In this document: one piece after another, positions 1-7,768 of the stretch
Position numbering within the stretch: position 1 is the first letter of the stretch
How the letters are laid out: every line of letters starts with the position of its first letter
Assembly (NCBI GenBank): GCA_963667205.1
Contig: OY762959.1
Location: 930,001 to 994,000, forward strand
Direction: 5' to 3'
Source: CF-162 sp963667205
GTDB taxonomy: Bacteria > Chloroflexota > Dehalococcoidia > SM23-28-2 > RBG-16-64-32
Length of the DNA: 64,000 bases
The notes under the pieces: model-generated
What the model saw: the letters and a program-made list of their open reading frames with translations, nothing else
Database searches by the model: none
What the model was told of the DNA's origin: nothing
Program-made: the position numbers and the translations under genes

Positions 1-239
1 ATCCGGCTGGCGCGGAGGATCGCGAAAGGCCAGATGGCGGCGACTTCGTGGAGAAGCACCGGGAGTTGCAAAACTCGGCGGATGCTGGCAACCTTAGCAA
101 CGTTGACGCCCCGGCTCGCGGCAACAAGCGGACGCACAACGCCCGGTCCGGGTGCGCCCCGATTCGCCCAAGAGGACGCCGAATCCCGGTTGCGGCAAGG
201 GGAGGACGCCATTCTGCGATTGCTAGCGGAGGAACCACG

Positions 240-1112
240 CTGATAGCGAAGCATGCGGCCGTCGTCGGCCTCTGCATCCTGGCGCTGGCCGTGCCCGCGA
301 TCCCCGGCATTGAGGGCCTGGCCCCCGGCGAGGGGAGTTCCGTCACGACTAGCGACGGCAGTGCAGCGTTCCTTTCCGCGCCGGCCTGCTCCGAGACGAG
401 AACCGACCTCTGCCTGAGTTCCGCTGCCGGCCCGCCAGCCGCTCTGGTGGTTCCGAGTCAATTCGAACGCAGAGAGTCGCGGCAGCCGGCGCCGGAAGCT
501 GAGCAGTCCGCGTCGAGCGAACCCGTGTCAACGCCGGAACCGACGCCCGAACCGGAGCCCTGGGGAGCGTTCGAGATCCGCCCGGGCGATACGCTGATAG
601 CCCTCTCCGACTGGTTCGGCGTGTCACCGTTCGAGATCGCCGTGCTGAACGGCGCGGCCGTCGACGACTATCTCGTGATCGGCCACACGCTACTGATCCC
701 AGTGCCCGAATCGCTGTTCGTGGTGCCTCCGGTGCCCGACATCTTCGAGCCAGCTGACGCGCCCGCCGCCGTCGCGCCGCAGCCGCAGCCCGCGCCTGAG
801 GCGCCGCCGGTCGTGGTAGCTCCGCCAGCGTCCTCCGGCCAGACGTGGACGCCGGAAGAGGTCGTCGAGGCGATCTGCTCCTTCCCGTGGCCTTGCGAGA
901 AGATGGTCGCCATCGCCTCCTGCGAATCCGGGCTGCGACCGGACGCCGTCAACCCGATCGGGTACTACGGGATCTTCCAGATCGACTACGTGTTCGAGGG
1001 GTGGGACAACCCCTGGACGAACGCCTACGTGGCCTACTACAACAAGTACCTGCCGATGCTCGAGTGGAGCGGCGACGGACTGTCGCCCTGGCCCGTCTGC
1101 CGGTATTACTGA
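240..1112 (+). CDS. LysM plus lysozyme-like exported cell-wall protein
   Basis: Predicted exported peptidoglycan-binding enzyme of about 290 residues. A hydrophobic segment (residues 6-24) is signal or anchor, followed by a Pro/Glu-rich linker. A LysM module lies at about 111-154 (starts FEIRPGDTLIALSDWFG). The C-terminal lysozyme-like domain contains CEKMVAIASCESGLRP, with Glu229 as likely catalytic acid, then a GYYGIFQID stretch typical of transglycosylase-like folds. The start is uncertain. A CTG at 240 lies 6 bases after GGAGGA and puts the hydrophobic segment at the N terminus. The upstream GTG at 48 would add 64 Arg-rich residues that look non-coding. It converges on the NAD(P)HX repair gene with a 7-bp overlap. 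Confidence 0.75.
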   Translation: MIAKHAAVVGLCILALAVPAIPGIEGLAPGEGSSVTTSDGSAAFLSAPACSETRTDLCLSSAAGPPAALVVPSQFERRESRQPAPEAEQSASSEPVSTPEPTPEPEPWGAFEIRPGDTLIALSDWFGVSPFEIAVLNGAAVDDYLVIGHTLLIPVPESLFVVPPVPDIFEPADAPAAVAPQPQPAPEAPPVVVAPPASSGQTWTPEEVVEAICSFPWPCEKMVAIASCESGLRPDAVNPIGYYGIFQIDYVFEGWDNPWTNAYVAYYNKYLPMLEWSGDGLSPWPVCRYY

Positions 1113-2764
1113 GCGTCGCCCACGCCGCCCGGCCGATCCTCCTGGCCCGGCGCCGACTGTAGCATCTGCAGGAGATCCGGACGGGGGCCGCCAGGCGCCT
1201 CGGGGCGTGACTCGCCACGAAGGTCGCGCATCGCCAGAGGGACGAGCGGCAGGAGGTCGCCGGCGATGACGCCCGCGGAGCCCATCTCCTGGCGCAACCT
1301 CTGGCCGGCCAGTCCGCCGACGTAGAGGGCGAGGCAGGCGGCAGCGAACGGATCGGCGCCCTGTGCGATGAAACCGGCGATCGTGCCGGAGAGGACGTCG
1401 CCGGAGCCGCCGGTGGCGAACACCGGATTCGTGAAGGGGCTGATGGCCGCGCGGCCGTCCGGTGCTGTGACAACGCTCGGTGCGCCCTTGAGGAGGACGT
1501 GCATTCCCCACTCGCTGGCAAACCTGCGAGCGGTGCCAAGCCGGTCGGCCTGAACGTCGGCGACGGAGAGGCCGGTCAGGCGGGACATCTCGCCGGGATG
1601 GGGCGTGAGGATGGCGGGGACGTTGATCAGCGCCGGCCAACCGTCGATCCGGGCGATGTTGTTGAGGCCGTCGGCGTCGATGACGGCGGCTCGCAGCGAC
1701 GGCTCGTCAGCGAGCTTCGGCAGGAGGGCGTGGATGAAGGCCTGCACATACCCACTCTGGGAAAGGCCCGGGCCGAGGAGCAGGCACGCGTAGTCGCGGG
1801 CGGAAAGCGCGCGGAGGACAGAGTGGACGTCCTGAGCCGATAGCTCGCCATCGGTGCCTTCCAGCGGCTCGAAAGTCGTCTCGCTGAGCCGGGAGGCGAG
1901 AATCGGGTGGATCGCGCTGGCGCAGGCGAGCGTGACGAGGCCGGCGCCGGCCCGCATCGCGCCCATGCAGGAGAGATACGCCGCGCCCGTGTAGCGGGGC
2001 GATCCCGCGACGATGAGCGCGCTGCCGAAGGTGCCCTTGTGGGTGTCGTCCGGGCGTTGCGGCAGGTTCTGCTGCGCCCAGCGGCGGGTGATCAGCTCAG
2101 TCTGGACGGATGACGCCAGCTCCGCCGGCACGCCGATGTCTATGATCTCGACGTCGCCGGCATAGCCAGCGCCCGGCAGGACGTGCAGGCCGACCTTGGC
2201 GAACGCGAGCGCGATCGTCGCGTCGGCGGCGACCGTGAGCGGGTCCACAGCGCCGGTGTCGGCGTCGAGTCCGCTGGGCACGTCGACGGCCAGCAGGCGC
2301 GGCGGCAGGCGCCGTTCGCGGGCCTCCTTGAGCATCGTGAGGACGGCCACGAGGTCGCCTTCGACGGCGCGGGCGCGGCCGGTGCCGAGGAGCGCGTCGA
2401 TTACCAGCTCGGCGCCGCCGAGGGCGTCGGCGAGGCGCTCCTCCCAGCCGTCTTCCCCGGCCGTGATGATCGGCACCTGGCGCTCGACGAGCGCGGAGTG
2501 GTTCGGGTCGTCGTCGGGGCGTGGTTTGAGCAGGAGGACGATGACGTCGGCAGCCCACTCTTTGAGGTGACGGGCCGCGACGAGGCCGTCGCCGCCGTTG
2601 TTGCCGGGGCCGCAGAGGACGAGGATTCGCCGCTCGGCGATCTCGCCCAGGGCGAGCCAGCCTTCCTGGGCGACGGCGAGGCCGGCGTTCTCCATGAGTT
2701 GCGCCACGGGGACACCCGACTCGGCCTCCAGGCGCATCATCTCGGCGACGGTCACAAGCTTCAC
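1106..2764 (-). CDS. nnr: Bifunctional NAD(P)H-hydrate epimerase/dehydratase
   Basis: Cytosolic metabolite-repair enzyme that epimerises and dehydrates damaged NAD(P)HX back to NAD(P)H. The 552-residue length matches the fused form. The N-terminal YjeF_N domain (about 1-215) carries CGPGNNGGDGLVAARHL and AVDVPSGLDADTG. The C-terminal ADP/ATP-dependent dehydratase domain (about 240-525) carries HKGTFGSALIVAGS, LTPHPGEMSRL and FATGGSGDVLSG, the ribokinase-like nucleotide site. It begins with GTG, 7 bases after a TACCAT -10-like box, so a leaderless start is plausible. Both halves look intact. Confidence 0.95.
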   Translation of the reverse strand: MKLVTVAEMMRLEAESGVPVAQLMENAGLAVAQEGWLALGEIAERRILVLCGPGNNGGDGLVAARHLKEWAADVIVLLLKPRPDDDPNHSALVERQVPIITAGEDGWEERLADALGGAELVIDALLGTGRARAVEGDLVAVLTMLKEARERRLPPRLLAVDVPSGLDADTGAVDPLTVAADATIALAFAKVGLHVLPGAGYAGDVEIIDIGVPAELASSVQTELITRRWAQQNLPQRPDDTHKGTFGSALIVAGSPRYTGAAYLSCMGAMRAGAGLVTLACASAIHPILASRLSETTFEPLEGTDGELSAQDVHSVLRALSARDYACLLLGPGLSQSGYVQAFIHALLPKLADEPSLRAAVIDADGLNNIARIDGWPALINVPAILTPHPGEMSRLTGLSVADVQADRLGTARRFASEWGMHVLLKGAPSVVTAPDGRAAISPFTNPVFATGGSGDVLSGTIAGFIAQGADPFAAACLALYVGGLAGQRLRQEMGSAGVIAGDLLPLVPLAMRDLRGESRPEAPGGPRPDLLQMLQSAPGQEDRPGGVGDAQ

Positions 2765-2771
2765 GGGAGCG

Positions 2772-2777
2772 ATGGTA
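2772..2777 (-). promoter_or_regulatory. -10 box, probable leaderless start of nnr
   Basis: TACCAT on the minus strand ends 7 bases before the GTG start of the NAD(P)HX repair gene. No Shine-Dalgarno sequence is visible. Inference from spacing only. Confidence 0.35.
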
Positions 2778-2812
2778 TCACCGGTCGCCGGTGTGTGGAG
2801 CGGTGAACCGGC

Positions 2813-4048
2813 TCAGGGGGAGGGGGCAGTGTACTTTTCTGGGGCGCGGACGAACTGGCGCAGGCAGTCGTCGGAGCAGAAGGCGTGGTCGACGCCATCG
2901 CGGGTGAGGTGCGCGGCGACTTCGCCCTTGCCCAGCTCCATGCCGCAGACCGGGTCGGTGTCCTTCTCGATCGCCTCGGCCGCCGCGGGGCGCGGCTCGA
3001 AAAGCTCGACCTCGGTTGCGAGGCCCTTGAGGCGCTGCTTGCCGATGCGCGTCCACTCGACTCCCTCCAGCTCACGAGAGCGGTCGCGCACGGCCGCCGA
3101 AACGATGACCTGGTTGCGGTTAGCGCACTCGGCGAGGCGAGAGGCGATGTTGACGTTGGAGCCCAGATAGTCGCCCCCGCGGTAGAGGACGGGACCGTAG
3201 TGGAGGCCGACGCGGATCGCCGGGAACTGTGGCTCGGCGGAGGCGCGCTGCTCCAGCTCGAGAGCGCAGGAGACGGCGGAGTAGCACTCCGGGAAGACGA
3301 TCATGAAGCCATCGCCGATCTGCTTTACGACGCGGCCGTGGCAGCGAACGTTGGCGAGGCGCACCATCTCGGCGAAGCGGGAGACGATCTCGGCCGCCTT
3401 GAGGTCGCCCATCGCCTCAGCCAGCGGTGTGAAGCTGGCGAGGTCGACGAACATGATCGCCTGGCGGATCTGGCCGGGGATATCCGCCTCTTCGGCCAGT
3501 CCGGACTCCTCCTCGAGGTGCATGAGCATGTCGTCCCATGCGGCCTGGATCGCACCCTTGCGGAAGAAGTACATGAGCGCCAGCTCGACCAGCGGCTCAA
3601 CCTGGCTGAACGTCTGCTCAAGGCGTTCCTGCTTGTCCTCCGCCCCGCCGCCTGCCGCAGCCGGGTGGTGGAGATAGAAGTGCGACGTGCGGTGGCCGAC
3701 CTCCGCGGCGCGGCGCATGAGGTCAGCATAGACGCGGAGGATCTGGACCAGCGCCTCTGCCGGGTAGCCGGCGTCAAGGGCGACTTTCAGTGAGCGCAGG
3801 AAGTTGATGTCGTCTTCCTCCAGCATGCCGCCGCCGTCGGCGACTCCGGTCGCCTCAACGAACGTCTTCACCTGCTCGAGGTTCAGTCCCGTGAGCTCGG
3901 CCGACTCTGCCAGCGTGAACCGGCGCGTAGAGAGGTGGCTCGTCATCTCCTCCAGGTAGAAGCGCCGCACGGAGTCCGGGTTGTGGAGCGCGTCGCGGAT
4001 GTCGTCGAGCGAGTGGCCGTAGTGGAGCAGCTGGTGGATGAGACGCAC
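2813..4048 (-). CDS. MerR/regulatory-domain class III adenylate cyclase with C-terminal YHS domain
   Basis: Predicted soluble cyclic-nucleotide synthase. From the GTG at 4048: remainder of a MerR-like helical module (1-30); a second HTH-like regulatory module (about 40-115, FTLAESAELTGLNLEQVK) resembling the regulatory domain of actinobacterial adenylate cyclases; the catalytic domain (about 190-355); and a YHS domain (about 365-405) with DPVCGM and FCSDDC. Catalytic signatures are complete: metal Asp in FVDLASFT, Lys-GDG in VKQIGDGF, and the Asn/Arg pair in VNIASR. The same frame continues upstream across one TAG codon to an ATG at 4222 that overlaps the acpS stop, so this reading frame is probably 5'-truncated. 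The YHS module suggests metal or redox sensing, which is inference. Confidence 0.85.
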   Translation of the reverse strand: MRLIHQLLHYGHSLDDIRDALHNPDSVRRFYLEEMTSHLSTRRFTLAESAELTGLNLEQVKTFVEATGVADGGGMLEEDDINFLRSLKVALDAGYPAEALVQILRVYADLMRRAAEVGHRTSHFYLHHPAAAGGGAEDKQERLEQTFSQVEPLVELALMYFFRKGAIQAAWDDMLMHLEEESGLAEEADIPGQIRQAIMFVDLASFTPLAEAMGDLKAAEIVSRFAEMVRLANVRCHGRVVKQIGDGFMIVFPECYSAVSCALELEQRASAEPQFPAIRVGLHYGPVLYRGGDYLGSNVNIASRLAECANRNQVIVSAAVRDRSRELEGVEWTRIGKQRLKGLATEVELFEPRPAAAEAIEKDTDPVCGMELGKGEVAAHLTRDGVDHAFCSDDCLRQFVRAPEKYTAPSP

Positions 4049-4060
4049 CCGCCCGATGTC

Positions 4061-4222
4061 CTAAGCGCGGAAGGCGTCTTCTCCCTCGCGTCCGATCAGC
4101 CCGCGGGAGCGCCAGGTCTGGATCCTGTCCTCCGGTTCGGCGGTGCGGCCGGCGAGCTCCTCCAGGGAGAGCGGCGCGGTGGAGATGGGGGTGTCGCCGC
4201 CCTGCATCGGCGAGCCTGCCAT
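4061..4222 (-). pseudogene. 5' part of the cyclase gene, cut off by an in-frame TAG
   Basis: An ATG at 4222 overlaps the acpS stop codon as TAATG, the usual sign of translational coupling. It opens 53 codons in the same frame as the cyclase. The peptide contains LSLEELAGRTAEPEDRIQTW and SRGLIGREGEDAFRA, the first half of a MerR-like HTH. It ends at TAG (4063-4061), and the same module resumes at once as DIGRVRLIHQLLHYGHSLDD. A single G-to-T change (GAG to TAG) would explain it. Possible readings are nonsense mutation, readthrough or sequencing error. Restart could occur at the GTG at 4048. Confidence 0.7.
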
Positions 4223-4662
4223 TAGAGCTGCCCCCTTTCGCGGAGGATGCCGGCGAACCGCTCCCGCCAGTCGTCCCGGTCGGGTTCGAGGTCGCGCGAA
4301 ACCGCCACGACCTGGGCGACGGCTAGCTCCCGGCTGTGGCTGAGGCTGATATCGATGCCTTGGAGCGCGATGCGCTCGGCCCTGGCCTGAGCCCGGCCGT
4401 GCAGGTAGACCAGCGGCTTGCCGCGGTGGTTGGGGAGGATCTCGATCTCCCGCCAGGCGACGCCGTGAGCGCCCGTGCCCAGCGCCTTCATCACGGCCTC
4501 TTTGCCGGCAAAGCGCGCCGCCAGCTCGCTCGTGCGGCCGCGGCAGAAAGCGACTTCGAGCGGCGTGTAGACACGCTTGAGGAAGCGGTCGCCGAACCTG
4601 GCGAGCGATGCTTCGATGCGGGCGATTTCGATTATGTCGACACCGGTCGCGCCTTGTTTCAT
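4222..4662 (-). CDS. acpS: Holo-[acyl-carrier-protein] synthase
   Basis: Transfers the 4'-phosphopantetheine arm of CoA to acyl carrier protein. The 146-residue product has the family signatures: GVDIIEIARIEASLARFG near the N terminus with the Mg-binding Asp, and LAARFAGKEAVMKALG with the second acidic ligand. The ATG at 4662 is chosen because the signature begins eight residues later and a TAGAAT box lies 7 bases upstream; an earlier possible start would add unrelated Arg-rich residues. It is first in an operon with the cyclase gene. coaD, which makes the CoA precursor, lies about 3 kb away. Confidence 0.93.
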   Translation of the reverse strand: MKQGATGVDIIEIARIEASLARFGDRFLKRVYTPLEVAFCRGRTSELAARFAGKEAVMKALGTGAHGVAWREIEILPNHRGKPLVYLHGRAQARAERIALQGIDISLSHSRELAVAQVVAVSRDLEPDRDDWRERFAGILRERGQL

Positions 4663-4669
4663 ACTTTCG

Positions 4670-4675
4670 ATTCTA
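4670..4675 (-). promoter_or_regulatory. -10 box, probable leaderless start of acpS
   Basis: TAGAAT on the minus strand, 7 bases before the acpS ATG, with no Shine-Dalgarno sequence between. Confidence 0.45.
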
Positions 4676-4741
4676 ACGCGCACGCCAAACCGCCGACAGT
4701 GACGGGCTTCACGCCGGACAGCCGGATGCGCCTGCATCGGC

Positions 4742-4808
4742 TAAACTGGGCTCCATGCGGGGCGCAGGAGCAGACTATCGGGAAGGAGCCGGACGATCCC
4801 TTCGGTAA
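4742..4808 (+). promoter_or_regulatory. -10 box and 17-codon upstream ORF before the SRPBCC gene
   Basis: TAAACT (4742-4747) lies 7 bases before an ATG at 4755. This ATG opens a 17-codon frame ending in TAA at 4806-4808, so the stop overlaps the first codons of the next gene in another frame. It could be a leader peptide, or the true start of the SRPBCC gene separated from it by an indel. A GGAAGGAG Shine-Dalgarno sequence (4781-4788) lies inside it. Confidence 0.35.
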
Positions 4809-5281
4809 CCGCGTCGATCTCGATTCCCGCAACGCCGGAGAACGTGTGGGCGGTGGTATCCGACGTCGCCAGGGCGCAGCGCTGGAACAAGGCCTGGAAC
4901 CGCATCGAGATGACGACGGAGCTGAGCGAGGGCCGCGGCACGCGATTCCGCGCGCACGTCAAGGACGAGGACGGCGAAAGCCAGTCGTTCGAGTTCGAAA
5001 TCACGGAGTGGATCGCACCCGAGTTCATCGTCTTCACGCCCGTCCGCGAACCGAACGAGGAGCAGTATCAGATCACGCTGGACTGGCACTCGTTTCGCAT
5101 CGTTCCGCTGGACGGCAAGAACACGCGCGTGGACCTGACGGCGCAGTCGACGACACGTGGGCTGCGCGGGCGCTTCGCCGGCCTCGTCTTCTGGCCGGGC
5201 CACCAGAAGCCGGGCCTACAGGCCGCGTTGAGCTCGCTCGCGGAGTTGTTCGGGGTCGCGCCGCCGGATGACTCTTCCTGA
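4796..5281 (+). CDS. SRPBCC (START/polyketide-cyclase-like) family protein
   Basis: Small ligand-binding-fold protein of about 161 residues, substrate unknown. The N terminus reads PSVTASISIPATPENVWAVV, the classic first strand and helix of SRPBCC proteins, and the C terminus has a long helix after FWPGHQKPGLQAAL. No ATG, GTG or TTG precedes that first strand in frame. The codon where Met is expected is ATC at 4796, exactly 7 bases after a strong GGAAGGAG. The first canonical start is GTG at 4844, which would delete the first strand. An ATG-to-ATC change, a rare start codon or an upstream indel are all possible. The 3' end overlaps the peptidase start by 14 bases. Confidence 0.75.
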   Translation: MPSVTASISIPATPENVWAVVSDVARAQRWNKAWNRIEMTTELSEGRGTRFRAHVKDEDGESQSFEFEITEWIAPEFIVFTPVREPNEEQYQITLDWHSFRIVPLDGKNTRVDLTAQSTTRGLRGRFAGLVFWPGHQKPGLQAALSSLAELFGVAPPDDSS

Positions 5282-7208
5282 GATGCGCGCGGCGGGCGCC
5301 TGCCTGCTGGCGCTGTCCGCGCTGGCGCTCCTCGGGAGCAGCGAAAGCGCCCACGCGGACGACCTGGTCCACGTAACCGCGAACGTCAACTACGACGTCC
5401 GCGCCGAAGAGGGCGACGTCTTCGTGACGTGGGACGTCTCGGCCGCGAATAACGGCCCTGACAGCTTCATCTTCTCGATCCCGGTGCCGGTCCTTGCCGG
5501 AGCGACCGAGGTGAGCGCTCAAGAGCCAGATGGGACGCCGCTGGCGACGAGCATCGAGCCGACGGAGGTCGATTGGCTGGATATCCTCGCCGTCTCGTTC
5601 GCCGAGGATATCTTCTTCGGCGACGAGTACGACTTTCGCCTGACGTACGTGCTGTCGGAGACTCGCCAGGGTGTGCTCCTGGTGACGCCGTTCTACGTAT
5701 TCGTGCCAATGGTCGCGGCCGGCGACGAGGCGACTGTGACCACCACGACGCCGGGGGGCACGCCCTGGTCCGTGAGCCTGGAGCCAGGCGAGTGCGAGCA
5801 GCTGGCCGAGGGGCTCGCCTGCTCCGGATCGGAGACCGTTTACGTCGCCGGACTGCTGGAGGTCAGACAGCCAGACGCGACTCAGCTCGACAGCTTCTCC
5901 GTGGCGGTGGACGGCGCGGACGTCAGCGTCAGCCTGACGTACTTCCAGAGTGAGGACGCTATTGCCGCCCACCAACGGGAAGTGATCGAGCAGACGCTGC
6001 CCCTGTTCGCCGAAGCGTACGGCTTCCCGTATCCGGGCCCCGCCGCGGTCTCCGTCGCTCACAGCGGGAGGCAGTCCGTCCTGGGGTACGAAGGCTTGAC
6101 CGAATGCGCCCAAGATTTCTGCTCGATCCTGATTTCGCCCGGCGCGCGCGACTACACGCTCGCGCACGAGCTGGCGCACCTGTGGTCCGGCATCTTTGCG
6201 GAACGCTGGCTCAGCGAGGGCTTCGCGGACTGGGCGACGACCCAGGTGATCGACCGCGCGCCCGATGGTCTCCTCACCGGCGATCTGACGCCGACGGTGC
6301 GGGCCACGGTGCCGCTGCAGCTGGACGACTGGGAATACGAGGGATCGGCGATCGGCGCCTCGGCGGAGGAGCTGGAGAGGTCGGCCGCGGGGTACGACTA
6401 CTCGCTGCGATTCGTGCGGACGCTGGCCTCTGAGGTGGGCGCCGAGACGCTGGGCAAGGTCAACCGAACGCTGGCGGAGAGCGGCGAGCCCGCGGACAGC
6501 CGGCGCTACATGGACCTGCTGGAGGAAGCAAGCGGCGGAAACCTCGACTCGCTGTTCCTGCTATGGGTGTTTCCGGAGAGCTCGCGGGCGATAGTCAAGG
6601 AGCGGCGCGTGGCGCGCGATCGCTTCGACGCGGTCGCAGCGCGGCTGGCGGAGGAGGGGCTGGCCGAGGAGGCGCTGCAGGCGGCGCGAGAGGCGATCGC
6701 CGACTGGCGTTTCAGCGCCGCGCTCGGGGAGCTGGACGCAGTGGAGGCGAACATCGGCCGCTTCCTCGAGGTGCAGTCCGAGCTGCAGGACCTCGAGGAG
6801 GACGCGCGCACGCTGGGACTTGAGCTCCCGCAATCGTTCGCGGCCGCGGTCAGCGGCGGAGACCTCGACGCGGCGGACGACCAGATCGCAGCCGCTCGCG
6901 CGGCGCTCGGGGCTTACGGAGTCGCGAGCGAGCGGCTGGCGGAGCCACGAAACGTCTGGCAGCGCTTCGGACTGCTGTTCGACGACCCGGACGACGAGCT
7001 GGCGAAGGCGCGCGAGGCGTTCGAGAGCGGACGCTTCGAGCGCGTGAGGGACCACGCAGCGGCGGCGATCGAGACGGTGGATGATGCGTCGCGGTCGGCG
7101 ATGCTGCGGCTGCTGGTGGTCGCGGGCGGGTTCTCAGCGTTCGCGGGCGGGATCGGCGTGGCGTACTGGGTCGCGCTGCTACGGCGGCGCAGGCTGACTG
7201 AACCGTAG
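5268..7208 (+). CDS. Membrane-anchored gluzincin (M1-like) metallopeptidase
   Basis: Predicted exported zinc peptidase of 646 residues. It has an N-terminal signal peptide (about 6-30, cleavage near SAHA), a beta-rich N-terminal domain, and the zinc motif HELAH with His300, Glu301 and His304. The downstream SEGFADW supplies the third ligand Glu317. The spacing from the second His to that Glu is 12 residues, shorter than the usual 18 of M1 aminopeptidases. The C-terminal third is helical and Ala/Glu-rich. A single membrane helix at about 612-638 is followed by LLRRRR. The catalytic domain is therefore expected outside the membrane. Substrate unknown. Confidence 0.85.
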   Translation: MTLPEMRAAGACLLALSALALLGSSESAHADDLVHVTANVNYDVRAEEGDVFVTWDVSAANNGPDSFIFSIPVPVLAGATEVSAQEPDGTPLATSIEPTEVDWLDILAVSFAEDIFFGDEYDFRLTYVLSETRQGVLLVTPFYVFVPMVAAGDEATVTTTTPGGTPWSVSLEPGECEQLAEGLACSGSETVYVAGLLEVRQPDATQLDSFSVAVDGADVSVSLTYFQSEDAIAAHQREVIEQTLPLFAEAYGFPYPGPAAVSVAHSGRQSVLGYEGLTECAQDFCSILISPGARDYTLAHELAHLWSGIFAERWLSEGFADWATTQVIDRAPDGLLTGDLTPTVRATVPLQLDDWEYEGSAIGASAEELERSAAGYDYSLRFVRTLASEVGAETLGKVNRTLAESGEPADSRRYMDLLEEASGGNLDSLFLLWVFPESSRAIVKERRVARDRFDAVAARLAEEGLAEEALQAAREAIADWRFSAALGELDAVEANIGRFLEVQSELQDLEEDARTLGLELPQSFAAAVSGGDLDAADDQIAAARAALGAYGVASERLAEPRNVWQRFGLLFDDPDDELAKAREAFESGRFERVRDHAAAAIETVDDASRSAMLRLLVVAGGFSAFAGGIGVAYWVALLRRRRLTEP

Positions 7209-7228
7209 CCTGGGGATGGCCGGTTCGG

Positions 7229-7759
7229 CTAGTCCTTGGAGCGCTCGGAGGAGCGGATTTCCAGCGCGTCGACGCCGCGGCGGACGGTGGTGAGAAAGCC
7301 CTCCAGCTCGCCCTCCAGCTTGCGCAGCGTCTGCAGCGCGTAGACGTCTGACTCGCGCATCTGGTCGCGACTGGTCCCCTGTGCCTCGTCGAGCCGCGCA
7401 CGGGCCTGCTCCTCGGAGTCGCGTCCGAGTTCGGCGGCCCGGCTCTGGGCGTCCGCGACGAGCTCTGCGGCTCGCTCGTGAGCGGCCTTCACGACCTCGC
7501 TCTCGGCGAGGCGCGATTCGAGCTGCTCCTTCGCCTGGGCCAGGAGCTGCTCCGCCTCATCCCTGGCCTCACGCAGGACCTGGTCGCGCTCTTCGATGAC
7601 CTCGCGCGAGTCGTAGACCTCGCGCGGGACGGCAACCCGCATGCGGTCTATAATGTCGGCCAGCTTGCCGCGGTTGACGACGACGCCGCCCCCGACCGGC
7701 AGACGGCGCGCTTCGCCGAGGAGCTGCTCCAGGCGGTCGATGAGGTGCAGTATGTCCAA
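7229..7759 (-). CDS. Coiled-coil protein, DivIVA / ATP-synthase-B-like
   Basis: A 176-residue, highly charged, almost entirely helical protein. The N-terminal 55 residues (MDILHLIDRLEQLLGEARRL and an IIDRMRVAVP segment) form a short conserved head. The rest, to about residue 165, is a long Glu/Ala/Arg-rich coiled coil. Proteins of this type are usually labelled ATP synthase subunit B-like or DivIVA-like and are often seen beside coaD and rsmD. No membrane helix is present, so an FoF1 subunit role is unlikely. A structural role in the cell envelope or division is only a guess. Last gene of a four-gene minus-strand operon. Confidence 0.8.
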   Translation of the reverse strand: MDILHLIDRLEQLLGEARRLPVGGGVVVNRGKLADIIDRMRVAVPREVYDSREVIEERDQVLREARDEAEQLLAQAKEQLESRLAESEVVKAAHERAAELVADAQSRAAELGRDSEEQARARLDEAQGTSRDQMRESDVYALQTLRKLEGELEGFLTTVRRGVDALEIRSSERSKD

Positions 7760-7768
7760 GGGACGCCT

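Noticed and set aside
2885..3793. A 302-codon plus-strand open frame
   Set aside because: Antisense to the cyclase catalytic core, which has complete catalytic residues.
5073..6179. A 368-codon minus-strand open frame
   Set aside because: Antisense to the well-supported SRPBCC and peptidase genes; Arg-rich with no domain.
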